From Phymatolithon calcareum (taxonomy: Eukaryota > Rhodophyta > Florideophyceae > Hapalidiales), in contig OZ345382.1 of assembly GCA_977006965.1 (NCBI GenBank), positions 1,860,001 to 1,924,000 of the forward strand: 64,000 bases of DNA. The letters run 5' to 3'. Numbering within the stretch: the stretch's first letter is position 1; each line of letters opens with the position of its first letter. The notes beneath the pieces were generated by a model. That model was not told the DNA's origin. It was given only the letters and a program-made list of their open reading frames with translations, and ran no database searches. The translations under genes and the position numbers were made by a program. Shown here one piece after another: positions 42,350 to 53,098 of the stretch.

Positions 42350-43330
42350 TGTTTCGACGAGTGGAGGCCGGATAGGAAATTGAGCGCAAGGAAGACTACG
42401 AGACTAGAGTCGCAATGGAAACCTCTGCAAGGACGAAAAGTTTTTCGCTAATGGCAACTGCACAGCAAAATTAACATTGACATGTAAATCACGTGTTTCG
42501 AAAATATTTTGAATTTTAAAAACTTCATCTGAAATTTTAAATTTTGGGAAAAGATGTTGAATCAACTGCCTACAAGAGCAGAATGAAGATGTAGACGGTG
42601 GCTGATCTATTCTATGCGAAAAATACCAATTTACAATTTAATTTCCACTACGCCGATAAGGGTAATTCAAATTGCAACTACATCAGAATACCCAATTGTG
42701 ATTTCAATCACATCTGTAATAGTAAGAAAGCAAACATGATGATTTGAAAGTGCTTGGTTCTAAAAGCAAATTTCATGGCACTCTCTTTATTTTCTGCAAT
42801 CAAAATTGAGATCGATGTAAAATATCCAACTATTATCCAATCGTGGTTTTCATTGAGATGTAATTTATATTTTAATTCGTCTTTGACCTACTCATGGTCC
42901 ATTTTAGAGCTGCTCTGAACGTTCTCGGAGTAAGGGCTTGGAACTGGCAACTACTAGTGTGGTATCAATTATAGATATGACGCAGTTTCGGCTGAGGTAT
43001 TGTGGCTAAAGAAGAACTATAGTTTTCGTTCAGATTTGGCGAGATCGCTTAAGTTTATGAGTTGTTTCTGTACTTTCATACATGAATTTCATGATATTCC
43101 ATAATAATAAGATATTGAACTGTTTGATGGTGCTGTAGAATCCAAGGACAATCCGTTTGAGAACGATAGCGACAAACCGAATATCATGTAAAAACCTATT
43201 CTGCGTCGTTAAAATCGAGTTTCCAGGCGCCGAATCTCTGGAATATTCCTCCCTTCCCTCCTATGCTACTATTTGGGTCTGAAAACTTTACAAATGAAGT
43301 TTTTTGTGGTCCCGAAGACATTTCGAATAG
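42350..43330. other. Unrecognised AT-rich spacer
   Basis: Nothing recognised. Confidence 0.45.
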
Positions 43331-43334
43331 CAAA

Positions 43335-43985
43335 CTCTTCGGAAAACATCGACTTCTCCTTCTCCGCAATTGAAAAGATCATTCGTCGCTCACTCGTAAC
43401 AAACCTGGACCCTCGTTCAACGAAAGTCTGATATGAACGTCATTTCTTGCAAATACGTCTTCATGGTTACAGACAAGAGACTTAGAACTACACCAGATGG
43501 ATGTTGTGATGGCGGTCGTACATCGAAACCTTGACGAAGATATTTAAATGGAGGTTTCAGCTAGGTGTCGAAATCGTAAACGTCGGACTTGTTCTGAAAG
43601 CTCCTTAAAGCGGTACTTGTCAATGGCGTGCGAAGATCGATTTGTTTCTCGTAAACGACGTTGTCTTCAGAAGCAGTCCAAATGAAACCTTGCATATGCG
43701 TTCAGCACAAGTCTAACAGCATCATAATCTTTGCTGTTAACGTTGAAGATTTTCTTATCGCTGGCAATGACCCTTCCCCAATCGCATGGATCAAGGGATA
43801 GCTCAATGAACGCTTTGATATGAAGAAAATTGGTGAAGCAAGCATGTGTATTGGTCTATAAATCCGGCGTGATCGCAAATTTGGAACTGTTCATTTGTCG
43901 CAACCCATCTACGGTGAAGCACTCTTGAAGCTGTTTAGCATGGAAAATGTGAAATCGGTGCCCTTACCTATGGAGCCTTCCTAGA
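43335..43985 (+). pseudogene. Ty1/copia reverse transcriptase fossil
   Basis: A broken linker/RT start (TWTLVQ ... MNVISCKYVFMV, matching TWxLVxxPxxxxVIGCKWVF) is followed after heavy decay by VQHKSNSIIIFAVNVEDFLI (V-E-D in place of the catalytic YVDD). Then come LNERFDMKKIGEASMCIGL, HLSQPIYGEALLKLFSMENV and a final LPMEP. The block order is that of copia RT. Stops interrupt it at least three times. The LTRs and the rest of the element are not visible. Confidence 0.7.
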
Positions 43986-44679
43986 GAAGCGCCGGTACCG
44001 AAGACGTTGAATCTCAAACCTCATGTATATCATGGTTGGCACTTGTCCGGACACCTCAGACGCCTTTTTCAATGGAATAACCACATGAGGAAAATTTTTG
44101 ACTACATGTTTTTCTTTTCCAACTTCCTGCCCTTAAACCGTAACTCCACAAGTTGAGAACTATTGTGCCCTGGATTCACGAAAGAGCATGGCATAGAATC
44201 AGAAAGGAGACAATGCGTACTCTTTTGGAATTATTCCAAATACGAACAACCGCGCGCGTAAGACTGTTAGCAGGTGTACGCGTCACATAAATCTGTTTTT
44301 TGTCGTCTGTTGTTGCGAACGTAACTGAGAATGCTGTTTCAGTTGCGCGACACTAAGGAAGGAGAACATCATACGTGCGCGCAGGCGTGGCTTGAACAAC
44401 ATAGCTGATTTATGATCATTACAAGTTTTAGCTCACGCTATCATTTCTGCATTGACATCATCCGATAGACTAAAGACGGATCGAATGAAGAGAAAGTAGA
44501 CGAATAAGTAAACCCTTAGAGAATACAATTCTTGTTTTCTAGATCACCTAGAATTCAAATTTGAATGCACTGCACTTTCAAAGAGACCGCATTGATCTCC
44601 CTCTTCTCAATGATGTATCATAAACTCTACAGAATGTGCAGTCTCTGTCTGATCTTAACGACGGAGTTTCTCCAATACA
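43986..44679. other. Unrecognised spacer
   Basis: May include further decayed copia sequence downstream of the RT fossil (for example CISWLALVRTPQTPF near 44030), but no motif is convincing. Confidence 0.35.
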
Positions 44680-45376
44680 TTGGGACTTATTTTATATTCG
44701 CAAACAACCGGAAGAACACAAGCACCGGAATGTGCAATCGACGTTATCATCGACAATGCTACATTGCTCACTATAATCATTCAGCTTACTCCACGTTACC
44801 TTGACCCGTCTGCGGTCATCAAGATCGTGGAAAAGAGAGCAAAATATGTGGTTCAAGTCCGTAAGAAGCAAATAGAGAAACCGTTTCCCAAGGCTGCAAG
44901 CTATGGGATGACATTGAATCTCTATCTGCTACGCTGTAAGCATTTCATGAGCGATTTCAACAACATTAGTCAGAATGAAGAACTGAAATATATTACTTCC
45001 GGACATATGCAGGAATATGTGAAAGTAATTGTTGAAGTTGCACAAAACAAGATACCCGGCACACACTATTGGTTGAAATGTCTCTTATGTGTTTAAAACA
45101 CCATTTATCAATACTGATGCTTCAGTAAAAATTAAAGAACTTCTCCAAGACAACCTTCAACATATGGCAGAGATCCGATACCCCGTTGTCAAAGCTTCAA
45201 AAAGGAATATGACAGCCAGGAATCTAACCAATGTCTTGTATCTACTTCACCTGAAAGCTCAAATTGAGAAAGATCTCGAATACCATCCGTCCCTCAATAC
45301 AGAAGTCAGAGAATGTAACAAACATGTCGCGATACTAGCTGAGCTCACAGCGAAAAGCAAACGATTTTCGACATAA
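44680..45376 (+). pseudogene. Unrecognised protein fossil, two frames joined by a 1-nt frameshift
   Basis: The frames 44680-45096 and 45089-45376 read smoothly into each other near 45090 (...YWLKCLLC then VFKTPFINTDASVKIKELLQ), giving about 230 residues of coherent helical protein. Other segments are KPFPKAASYGMTLNLYLL and EIRYPVVKASKRNMTARNL. I do not recognise the family. The continuous amphipathic character across the frameshift argues for a once-functional gene, of host or element origin. Confidence 0.45.
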
Positions 45377-45714
45377 ATGACCAAACATGACCAGAACTAT
45401 GTCGCAGAAAACCCAGTGAAACGCATAGGAATTCCTAAGAAATTGGGAAGACGGAGTAAACCAGTTCGCATTTTTTCCTATCATGAGAAAAAGGGATGTT
45501 AATTTTGAACTACGAGTTTTCTATCAAGAATGATAATTAACCTGGACCAGGCTAGTTTTGAATCCAGGCTAATAGAGGTACGTTCAGAAATAATCTGCAT
45601 TGTCGAACTTCTTAAGCGATTGGAGGCCCAATATATGTGTCCTGATGAGAGTTTTGTCAGTTTATTGATTATTGTGTAAATGTACTATCAAGCAATGTTA
45701 GTCGAAGATATAGG

Positions 45715-46900
45715 TTATAATTCAGAGTTTGCGGGATCAGCACTTAACTGATTGCTGTGCTTCGCGATTATTTCTTGAAGATTTGAAAAGAACGGGGTTT
45801 CTTCCCACTTTATGGAATTTCTGGTGCCGGTATTATAGTTCAGAGACATCCCCATCCGAAAAATCGCCTTCCATGCGAAACTGATCCAATGCATGTCTTT
45901 TTCGGAGTTTACATCTAGCATCGAATCAGCAGCCAACCTTTAACAGTATAATTCTCCTGGATTTTCTAGATTTCCGTTGACCCTTTATTTCTCTTGGTGT
46001 ATCAGGTCTACTTTGTATGCATCCCATCGCTTTCGCCAGGCATCTCTTTTCTTTGAGAATATGAACGATTCAGCCGGCTGCACTAAAAGCGCTACATTGG
46101 GGGTAAATTTCCAAAGGTTAGTGTCTTTCTTTTTCAGCAATTGTTCCTGGAGCAGTGTTACATTGTGGCCATTGCTGTTGTAGACAAACAAGGCCTTCTT
46201 TCAGATACTGGAATTTTTACGGATCGCTCGGGGCTCTGACAGCCATTGATCAAACACACCTTTATCCATCAATCCTCTCTTTGCGGTTCGATAATAAACA
46301 CCATGTATTCTATCCGGAACACTTAGAATCGGTAATAGAATTTTTTGTTAATTAAGAGGAGAAAGGGAACCTCAATTCGAGCATTATCCCTTCCATTGAT
46401 TCGCACCATCATCGTAATACCTTCAATACCAGACACTACATCAGCATATCTAACATTTTATTGACTTCTGAGACCAATTTTGCAACCATTGTGCATATTT
46501 TATATAAAATAAATCTCGCCAGGATTCTCGATCCGATCCTCGTTCAGAGAGCCCTCATCAAAACAATGCTTTAGCTCTGCGAGATGGAACGATAGTTCTT
46601 TCTCACTCTGGGCTTTCTTCTCGGGGAACACTGCTGTATTTCTGGAAAGCGATCGAATCTCGAGTCTTGGCTTCAACATAAACGTTTGTATCCAGTGACC
46701 AGTTATCATTTCTTCGATAAAACTCAGAGTTCGATTGCACTCCCCGGTGAAAGAGCGACTCAGGTGGGGCGTCTAAAACGATTTCTTTGGCTGCCCACTG
46801 AAGAAGAAACCTTGATGTTTTCGGTATCTATTTGCTCCAATTCAGACAACAGCTTCATGCTGGCCATCGCTGACTTGATATGTCCTTTGTTCTAATGCAT
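45715..46900 (-). pseudogene. Second pogo-like (DDE_1) transposase fossil, strongly decayed
   Basis: Read right to left across several frames: SFHLAELKHCFDEGSLNEDR then RIHGVYYRTAKRGLMDKGVF, and DQWLSEPRAIRKNSS. Next are KKALFVYNSNGHN (canonical VDN-S-GH; the Asp is now Tyr), NVALLVQPAESFIFSKKRDA (canonical QP-D; Asp now Glu) and WRKRWDAYKVDLIHQ. The end is RLAADSMLDVNSEKDMHWIS and KAIFRMGMSLN. The family is related to, but clearly distinct from, the intact pogo-like transposase at 9697. Stops and loss of two catalytic aspartates show inactivity. Element ends were not found. Confidence 0.75.
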
Positions 46901-47508
46901 AGTTAACAGAGCTTTGTTCTTGTCAAATCCGTGATTAGGTTAAGCTCTTTTCATGGACCTATTTCATGTGTTTGGACGGCGAAAGCACTCTGTGAGCTGA
47001 CTTGACTATTATACTTTTCAATCGATTGGTTTCTCTTATATTGTATAAAGTGACTCTTCGTACAATCGGAACCGATTTTTGGGTCTGCTCGATGCGGTCA
47101 ATAACAATATTATTAATCAATACACTAAGACAAGATTTTGCAGTGCTATGGACAACGATAAAGAGATTTCCAACTGTTTATTATACAATTCATGCATAGT
47201 GGGGCGCCCGAATTACAGTACAAGTATTTTTCCTGTCCAATATGGTTTGGTACCACTCACGTATGTACGTTGAGCAGGAACGCAGATCGAATTTGCGCTT
47301 GAGAACGAGGAGATAGTGGACATTTTCCGCGCAATGTTGCAGTACATTACAGAAGTACTGTTGGGGCAGTACCTTCTTTTAGAAAATAGGACAAGTCCAT
47401 GTCAGCTTTACGTCCTTCATTAACTTGGATACATCATTTCTGAAGAGAAAACGTTAATTAATCAGGACCAGATCATTTATGAATCCAGGTTTAATACAGT
47501 GATCACTG
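46901..47508. other. Unrecognised spacer
   Basis: Nothing recognised before the LTR fragment at 47509. Confidence 0.45.
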
Positions 47509-47754
47509 TACTAGCAAAGCGAAAAAATGCAAATTCGACATGCGCATGGGACACGTTCATCGTATGCCTCAGTGGTTTACATAGAGAGAGTCGCGAGCCT
47601 CTAATTCGGAGTTCCACATGGATTGCGATCAAAGGTGCGTCGCGTACAGTCGCGAAAAAACACAAGCACTTACTGCAGTCCTTACAGAATCAGCCTTGCT
47701 GTCGTGTCCCAGAATAGCATTTCAACGGAAAAGAAAAATGCAATGGGCGCTACA
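47509..47754 (-). repeat. LTR fragment (U3 part), inverted relative to the solo LTR at 53099
   Basis: The sequence matches the reverse complement of about 53101-53347 along its length with scattered differences. It ends at 47754 at the terminal TGTAGCGCC (reverse strand) and is cut off next to the position of the TATA box in the other copy. Only the 5' 246 bp of the LTR remains. Confidence 0.8.
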
Positions 47755-47801
47755 GCAGTCTTATGAGTGTAACTGAGGGCTCTCAATAAACAATCATTAA
47801 G
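47755..47801 (+). repeat. Left piece of an older repeat split by the copia element
   Basis: GCAGTCTTATGAGTGTAACT... matches 58315-58365. The continuation of the same repeat resumes at 51415, to the right of the copia element. The paralogue at 58315-58475 therefore represents the uninterrupted site. Confidence 0.75.
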
Positions 47802-47926
47802 TGTTGTCTCATAGCCAGCTTATACTTACATACAATACATACAGACGACATATATCGTATATAAACTCAGCCGTCCCCACACTTTGGTGAGGGGAAGGCA
47901 GACAACCTAAAAACATTGTCTCAGCA
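47802..47926 (+). repeat. 5' LTR of copia element
   Basis: 125 bp starting TGTTGTCTCATAG and ending TGTCTCAGCA. It contains a TATA box (GTATATAAACTC, about 47869) and TTGGTGAGGGGAAGGCAGAC shared with the 3' LTR. Confidence 0.9.
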
Positions 47927-48189
47927 GTTTATGGACACTCCAAAATAACGTCACCTGCACAGACGAACGAGTACCTCAGTCTGAGGCGCGATATGGCTAC
48001 GCAACCGCCAGCTAGAAGCAAGTCCCACATCAGGGACCTCCTGGAAGCAATTGAGCTTTCTATTGCCCTAGAGCAATCAGAATATATACAATATTAACAT
48101 GCGTACACCCCCATAACAATGAATCTCAGGCAGATATTACCCCCACCCAACTCACCAAATCAAATTTCGCCCGTTCGTATTAACCGATC

Positions 48190-48501
48190 ATGTCGATTGC
48201 TGAAGACTATGAAATCCACATTCATCTCCTTACAGAAGTTTCAAGGCTGGTCGACCAAGCAAATCAGATCCGAAAAGATAAAAACAAGGCTAAGCAACTG
48301 ATACGGTCAACAATATCAGAAGATATGGCTCCTGAGCTCGGCGATACCGAACCGAAATCAATCACCATCCTCACCACCATCTTAGTAACTGTTCAAGCAC
48401 AGCCTATCCTTTCCTCCCTTCCTGTTTGTGACCATCAATCAAAAGAGCGCCCGCACTCAGCCCTTACACAAGCATATTCAGAAAGAAACACCCACACGTA
48501 A
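48190..48501 (+). pseudogene. gag: copia Gag-like N-terminal ORF
   Basis: The ATG-initiated frame (MSIAEDYEIHIHLLTEVSRL) has a helical N-terminal region consistent with a copia Gag start. It loses character after about 70 codons and ends by a stop. No zinc knuckle is seen. It is assigned as Gag by position, between the 5' LTR and the integrase remnants. Confidence 0.5.
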
Positions 48502-48529
48502 AAACACCGTGACACTGACCACTCACGCA

Positions 48530-49010
48530 TCAAGTAAATCCAAAGTACAGCCGGAGAGCAAGCTCGGTGTCACTCCTGAGTCCATGGCCGCCCAAGCACA
48601 TGACAACGACTTCCCTAACCTGCCCGGCGCAAGCAAAAGCAAACTGTATGAATGGCACATTCGGATGAACTACACATCGATCCGAATGCTCTCTAACATG
48701 GCTAAAAACCATAACGTTGGGCCTACCACAATCCTTAACATCCACCCCAATGATGAAATACCAGAACTCCTTTTGCAATAGCAAGCCCATCCCCGCTCCC
48801 CATTTCTGCTATCAAGGACGAATGTACAGCTCTTCCGTTCGATCGCAGAATTCGCTCACGTCGCCGCAGTCCGCGATCAAAAGAAGAAATAGGACGCTCG
48901 CGCATCCCTTGTACGATACCTGCAAACCGTTGACGACGACCACTACAGAGTGTTACCCCCTACCAACGTCCGAATAAAAATATGCAGAATTGCCAACTAT
49001 CCCCCGTACA
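48530..49010 (+). pseudogene. copia gag-pre-integrase and integrase C-terminal remnants
   Basis: LYEWHIRMNYTSIRMLSNMA (the L-x-x-WHxRxxHxS...L block of the gag-pre-integrase domain) is at about 48635-48700. After a stop and a gap of only ~100 bases, a second frame reads ASLVRYLQTVDDDHYRVLPP then TNVRIKICR, matching the integrase C-terminal GxxxGY...YR/V...T...I...R pattern. The whole D,D(35)E catalytic core is missing between them, a clear internal deletion. Confidence 0.6.
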
Positions 49011-49344
49011 ATCCAAACTATGACTCACGCCGTACATACTACCCACCATTACCCATGAACAAGGTTTAACACGTTCCTAATGTTAACTCACAGCATGAGC
49101 ACCCGAAAATAGCGCACGAAGCACAGCAAACGGCATGCAATGCCCAACAGCTGTTTAATGACGTAGCTGACACATCCGAAATTCCAATTGCACAGAAAGC
49201 CAGCATAATACCCGAGCTGCTTCCCACATTGCAGATCGACATTCCTGCTGAGAATATACCCCAGATATCTGCACGGCATGTTCGCACCATCCCACCGTCA
49301 GGGCGAATATTGCCACTTCCACCACCAAGATCACTACCCATGCA

Positions 49345-50912
49345 ACACAACTACTCCGATTCCTCCTCCCTTTGGAAAGAGGCATATGAACAAGAAAGAG
49401 CAATGCACGCCGAATTTGGAACTGACATAGCAGTGCACAGAAGCTCCATTCTCCTCAATTCAATCGTTTCAGAAACCCCGATTTATTGCCGATACAAAAC
49501 TGACGGAAACGGAGGCATCACTAGCCGGAAAGTCGGCATCCGCTACCGGGGAGATTAGATGATACAAGGCTTCAACTATCATGCAGACTAAACCGCCACA
49601 CACACAGCTGACAGAGACTCCACCAGACTCCTCCTTGCGCTCACCACGCGCAACAATTGGAATGCCAAGCAAATTGACATAAAAAGTTCCTTTTTACACG
49701 AGCCTGTCCCACTATATATGACGCTTCCTCTCGATTTTGAAGCAGAGCAAACCGACAGAAATTACGTGTCCCTAATCTGCCGCAACATATATGACACACC
49801 ACAAGCAGGCAGGTCGTACACAGAAGGCCTCTGTAAGCACTTGATTGCAAAAGAATACCAAGCTGCGAAAGCGGACAACAACATATACTTCAAACGATAT
49901 GCCGACCACGTCATTGCTGTTGCTGTCACGGTCGACGACTTCTGTGCCATTACGAACACAGATGGCTGATACACCCATCTCAAGACAAACCTTGCCGCTA
50001 AATATGCTATCAAAGACCTCGGTGACATCGACCACATAATCGGATGGAAAGTGCACCGCGATCGAGCAAACGTTACTATGACTATTACACAGCCTGATCT
50101 AGCGCAATCATTGCTACAAACTCTCTCCATGACGGATTGCGATGCTAAATCTTCGCCGTACTTGTCAGGAATTCAGCTGCACAACACTGGACCCGTTGAT
50201 AAGCCTTGTCCTCATCGCCGTGCTTATCAAAGCGTCACTAGAATCCGTCGATATCTCTCAGATTCCACAAGACCGGACCTTACCTACATCACGGGAAAGC
50301 TCGCACGTCATATGCAAAACCCTTCAATGTGCCACTGGCTCGCGTTGCAACAAGTGATACGATACGTGAAACACAATATCAATTTCGGCCTCCGATACAC
50401 TCCATCCTCGCTCACCATCCGTGCCCAGAGCGATTCGACTTTTGCGAGATGCAAAGATGAAGGCAAGTCGACATACGGCAACTTAATTCTCCTAGGCACT
50501 AATGCCATATCATGGTGCCCGAGACGCATAAAAACCACCATTTTGAGTCCATTCGAAGCAGAATACATCTCGTAACACAGCGAGAAATTCACTTTGGCTC
50601 CGCAGCCTGCTACACGAAATTGTAATTCTTCAAACCATCCCGACTCCTTTGGAAATGGACAATCAAGCCGCCATACAGCTAGCGAAGAACACAGCCCCGA
50701 CCAAGCGCAGCAAATACATCGAAACGCGTTTCCATTACCTCTGCGACCAAGTACAACAAGGAAACTTCAATCCCGTGCATACTCCAGCAGAGTTTCTTAC
50801 TGCGGATATAATGACAAAGGCATTGCGCCGATTGAGATTCACCACCCTTCGAAAAGACATCCCTGTACTATACGCCTTGCAACCTGATGTGCCCCAGGCT
50901 TTTGGCTCATAA
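49345..50912 (+). pseudogene. pol: copia reverse transcriptase and RNase H, with stops and frameshifts
   Basis: The linker SSLWKEAYEQERAMHAEFG is followed by degraded finger motifs. Then come KQIDIKSSFLHEPVPLYMTL (D-x-K-S-A-F-L motif), IYDTPQAGR, and VAVTVDDF (Y-V-D-D position, Y replaced). KDLGDIDHIIGWKV, RRYLSDSTRPDLTYITGKL and HWLALQQVIRYVKHN follow. RNase H is marked by RAQSDSTFARCKDEGKSTYG, ISW, LSPFEAEYIS, then after a frameshift MDNQAAIQLAKNTAPTKR and IETRFHYLCD. Stops lie at about 49557, 49967 and 50573. The order is diagnostic of Ty1/copia. Confidence 0.85.
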
Positions 50913-50921
50913 CTCGACATA

Positions 50922-51258
50922 CGTGATAATTGGCCTCGCAAAGGACAGACTCTCCAAAGAGGACAGCGCCTGGACTAAGCGAGCACTCGACGAGCCCCTA
51001 ACCATATTCCAGGCTGTGGACAAGTAAGGACTGCCCGCAGCTTGAAATCACAGCGTGTCACAGGACTGGGGAGTAACTTCTCCCTCGAGGTATCGAAGGA
51101 GACCAGTGGTGAGTTTTTGTAGTCCACTGAATCGTGTTACACTAGCAAGAAAAGAAAACGCCTCCATAGACAGAATCTAGCCGAAACGTCTTGGCCCAAG
51201 GAAGGTTGCCCCCAAGCGTCAGCATATGTGTTGGTAACTTTTAAATAAAGATTTTCAT
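50922..51258 (+). mobile_element. 5'-truncated LINE tail inserted in the copia element
   Basis: The sequence matches the last ~330 bp of the LINE at 53952-57796: the final ORF2 codons (SKEDSAWTKRALDE), the stop, and a 3' UTR with GAGACCAG...GTGAGTTTTTGTAGTCC and AACTTTTAAATAAA. TCATA[A/G]CTCG on both sides (about 50907 and 51254) may be a diverged target duplication. It is the classical product of incomplete target-primed reverse transcription. Confidence 0.85.
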
Positions 51259-51293
51259 AGCTCGCTATTACAGATGAGCCAGCAGGGCTCCAA

Positions 51294-51414
51294 TGTTGGC
51301 TCATACTCAGCTCATACGTACAATACATACAGAAGACATATATGGTATATAAACTCCGCCGTCCCCACACATTGGTGAGGGGAAGGCAGACAACCCAAAA
51401 ACATTGTCTCAACA
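51294..51414 (+). repeat. 3' LTR of copia element
   Basis: 121 bp starting TGTTGGCTCATAC and ending TGTCTCAACA. It matches the 5' LTR throughout. Confidence 0.9.
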
Positions 51415-51530
51415 ATCAGTTTGGAAGAACCACACCATTCTGCTACCATCTTGCACAGAGTTGCATTGTGGATAACTTCAGCTCTGACAATCTACTAAGA
51501 GCTAAATGTACTGGAACGTTTCCTAGTGGC
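51415..51530 (+). repeat. Right piece of the older repeat split by the copia element
   Basis: ATCAGTTTGGAAGAACCACA... matches 58361-58475. Together with 47755-47801 it rebuilds the order seen at 58315-58475. Confidence 0.75.
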
Positions 51531-53098
51531 GCTCCTTTGCCGAATACAAAATGCCGAAGAAATGAGATTCTTTCTAGCCCTTAGAACGCTGGAACGAGCA
51601 AGATCGAGAAAAAGAGCCTTCTGGTGGTCCAAATCGAATGAAGAAATGTGGAAGAACTTACAGACACGCAATGATGCATTGGCGCCAGAAGCTGCAGGAA
51701 TAGGCGACCTAAATTCGGACATAGTTCTACGAGCAGGAAGCACGCAATAGTCTTACAGCAAATCCCATGGTTGGAAGGCGATGGGAAGCCTATTTAAGCA
51801 GTTCCCACTTCGTAGTTTTAGTAGAGAGCATCTCAAAATCTCATCCGAGAGAGATCACCCCTTTTCAAGACAAACCATTCTTCATCTTTTCACCACCAGT
51901 AATTACAAACTGCAATGCGTTAGTCGCGACATATCGGCAATGTTTCATTACGACCTTTTCGAGACGGCACTAATCTTCCGCAAGCAAGGAGTTTGAGCAA
52001 AATCGTTGAAGAATTTTCTATTCAAAGACGAAGGAGTAATGCGGTCCGTCCTTGCTTGCAGAGAGCGACGTTGTTCGGTTCACGAAACTGTGTACACGAG
52101 AGCGCTGCAGTGCCGCCCTGATGGCGCTCTGGATGCTTGACGTCGTCATTAGCACTATTTCATACCGGGCATCAAGGCATTCAGGAATTTTCCCTGTCGT
52201 CAGCAGGCCGCGCTCGCCCAAGACCTGCTCAGGCTCTTTCCCGAGCACTGCAGTTCCTCTTGATGTGTCACCGATGCCGGTGACGGCACAGGGAGCCGGC
52301 TTCGCTGTAGATTTTGTCGAAGAGGAAGACGAGAGTAGAACCACAGCACAAATTCAAAGATGCAAGATACTGTACACGTGGCATTGTCTGATATCTTTAC
52401 ATGGCTAAAGCCCAAAATTCAAGTTCCAGCTCGGAGGAAGAAGACTTTGCAGTTTGGGAGGCTTCGTATTGCCCTTCGCCTCCTTGCTGAACAAAATTCA
52501 AGTCTGTGTGTATTCCTGCCTGAATACAGTGGACCGGACCTGATTTGGACAAAGTTGACCATTCCGACAGTACAACTTCGCGCAAAAATGGTGGGGATCA
52601 ACATCAGGGAGGCGGACTTGTAATATCGGAAGTATTGGGCGAAAGAAAACCGCGTTACCGAAATTATTGCTGTGCGAGATATGTACGCTTTCATCGTAAC
52701 CATTAGCAAGGCCGGGCGCTCAGGGAGGGGTGGAGAACGTTGGCACTAAAGTCGAGGTGGAAATTTTAGCGTTTCCAAAGGTGCTCATTCTGAGGACTGA
52801 TATTTTCGAACGTATATTGGGGATGACGAAATGAAGAACAAAGTCAACTCATCACGGGTCTGAGAATCCGTCTCCGTCCCGTAGCGCGTCCGAGTAGAAG
52901 AGGTTTCAGTCGCTTCTCCACTTGCGCGTCTCGGACATTCCGATATCCATGCCCAATCCCTGCTAGTGCGTCACCGTTGAGTGTGAGAGCCCTTCACAGT
53001 TTCACGTTCCGATTTTGAGTGGTTCACGTGAGATCGCTTCTCGGCGTCTTCTCCGCCTCCAACTCTCCTTAGTGGACAAGCCGTCCGCAGCGACCGGG
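51531..53098. other. Unrecognised spacer with short ORFs
   Basis: A 75-codon ORF (51526-51750) has a basic, aromatic block RARSRKRAFWWSKSNEEMWK of unknown family. The rest, including 52052-52408, carries no recognised domain. Confidence 0.4.

Larger units (their letters stand above)
47802..51414 (+). mobile_element. Ty1/copia LTR retrotransposon with both LTRs, internally deleted
   Basis: A 3.6-kb element bounded by short LTRs (TGTTG...C[A/G]CA, 125 and 121 bp). The domain order is gag, gag-pre-integrase, integrase C-terminus, RT, RNase H, i.e. copia type. Protease and the integrase catalytic core are missing. Stops and frameshifts occur in pol, and a 5'-truncated LINE tail is inserted between pol and the 3' LTR. 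The LTRs differ by roughly ten substitutions and a 4-nt indel by eye, so the insertion is not recent. Confidence 0.9.
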
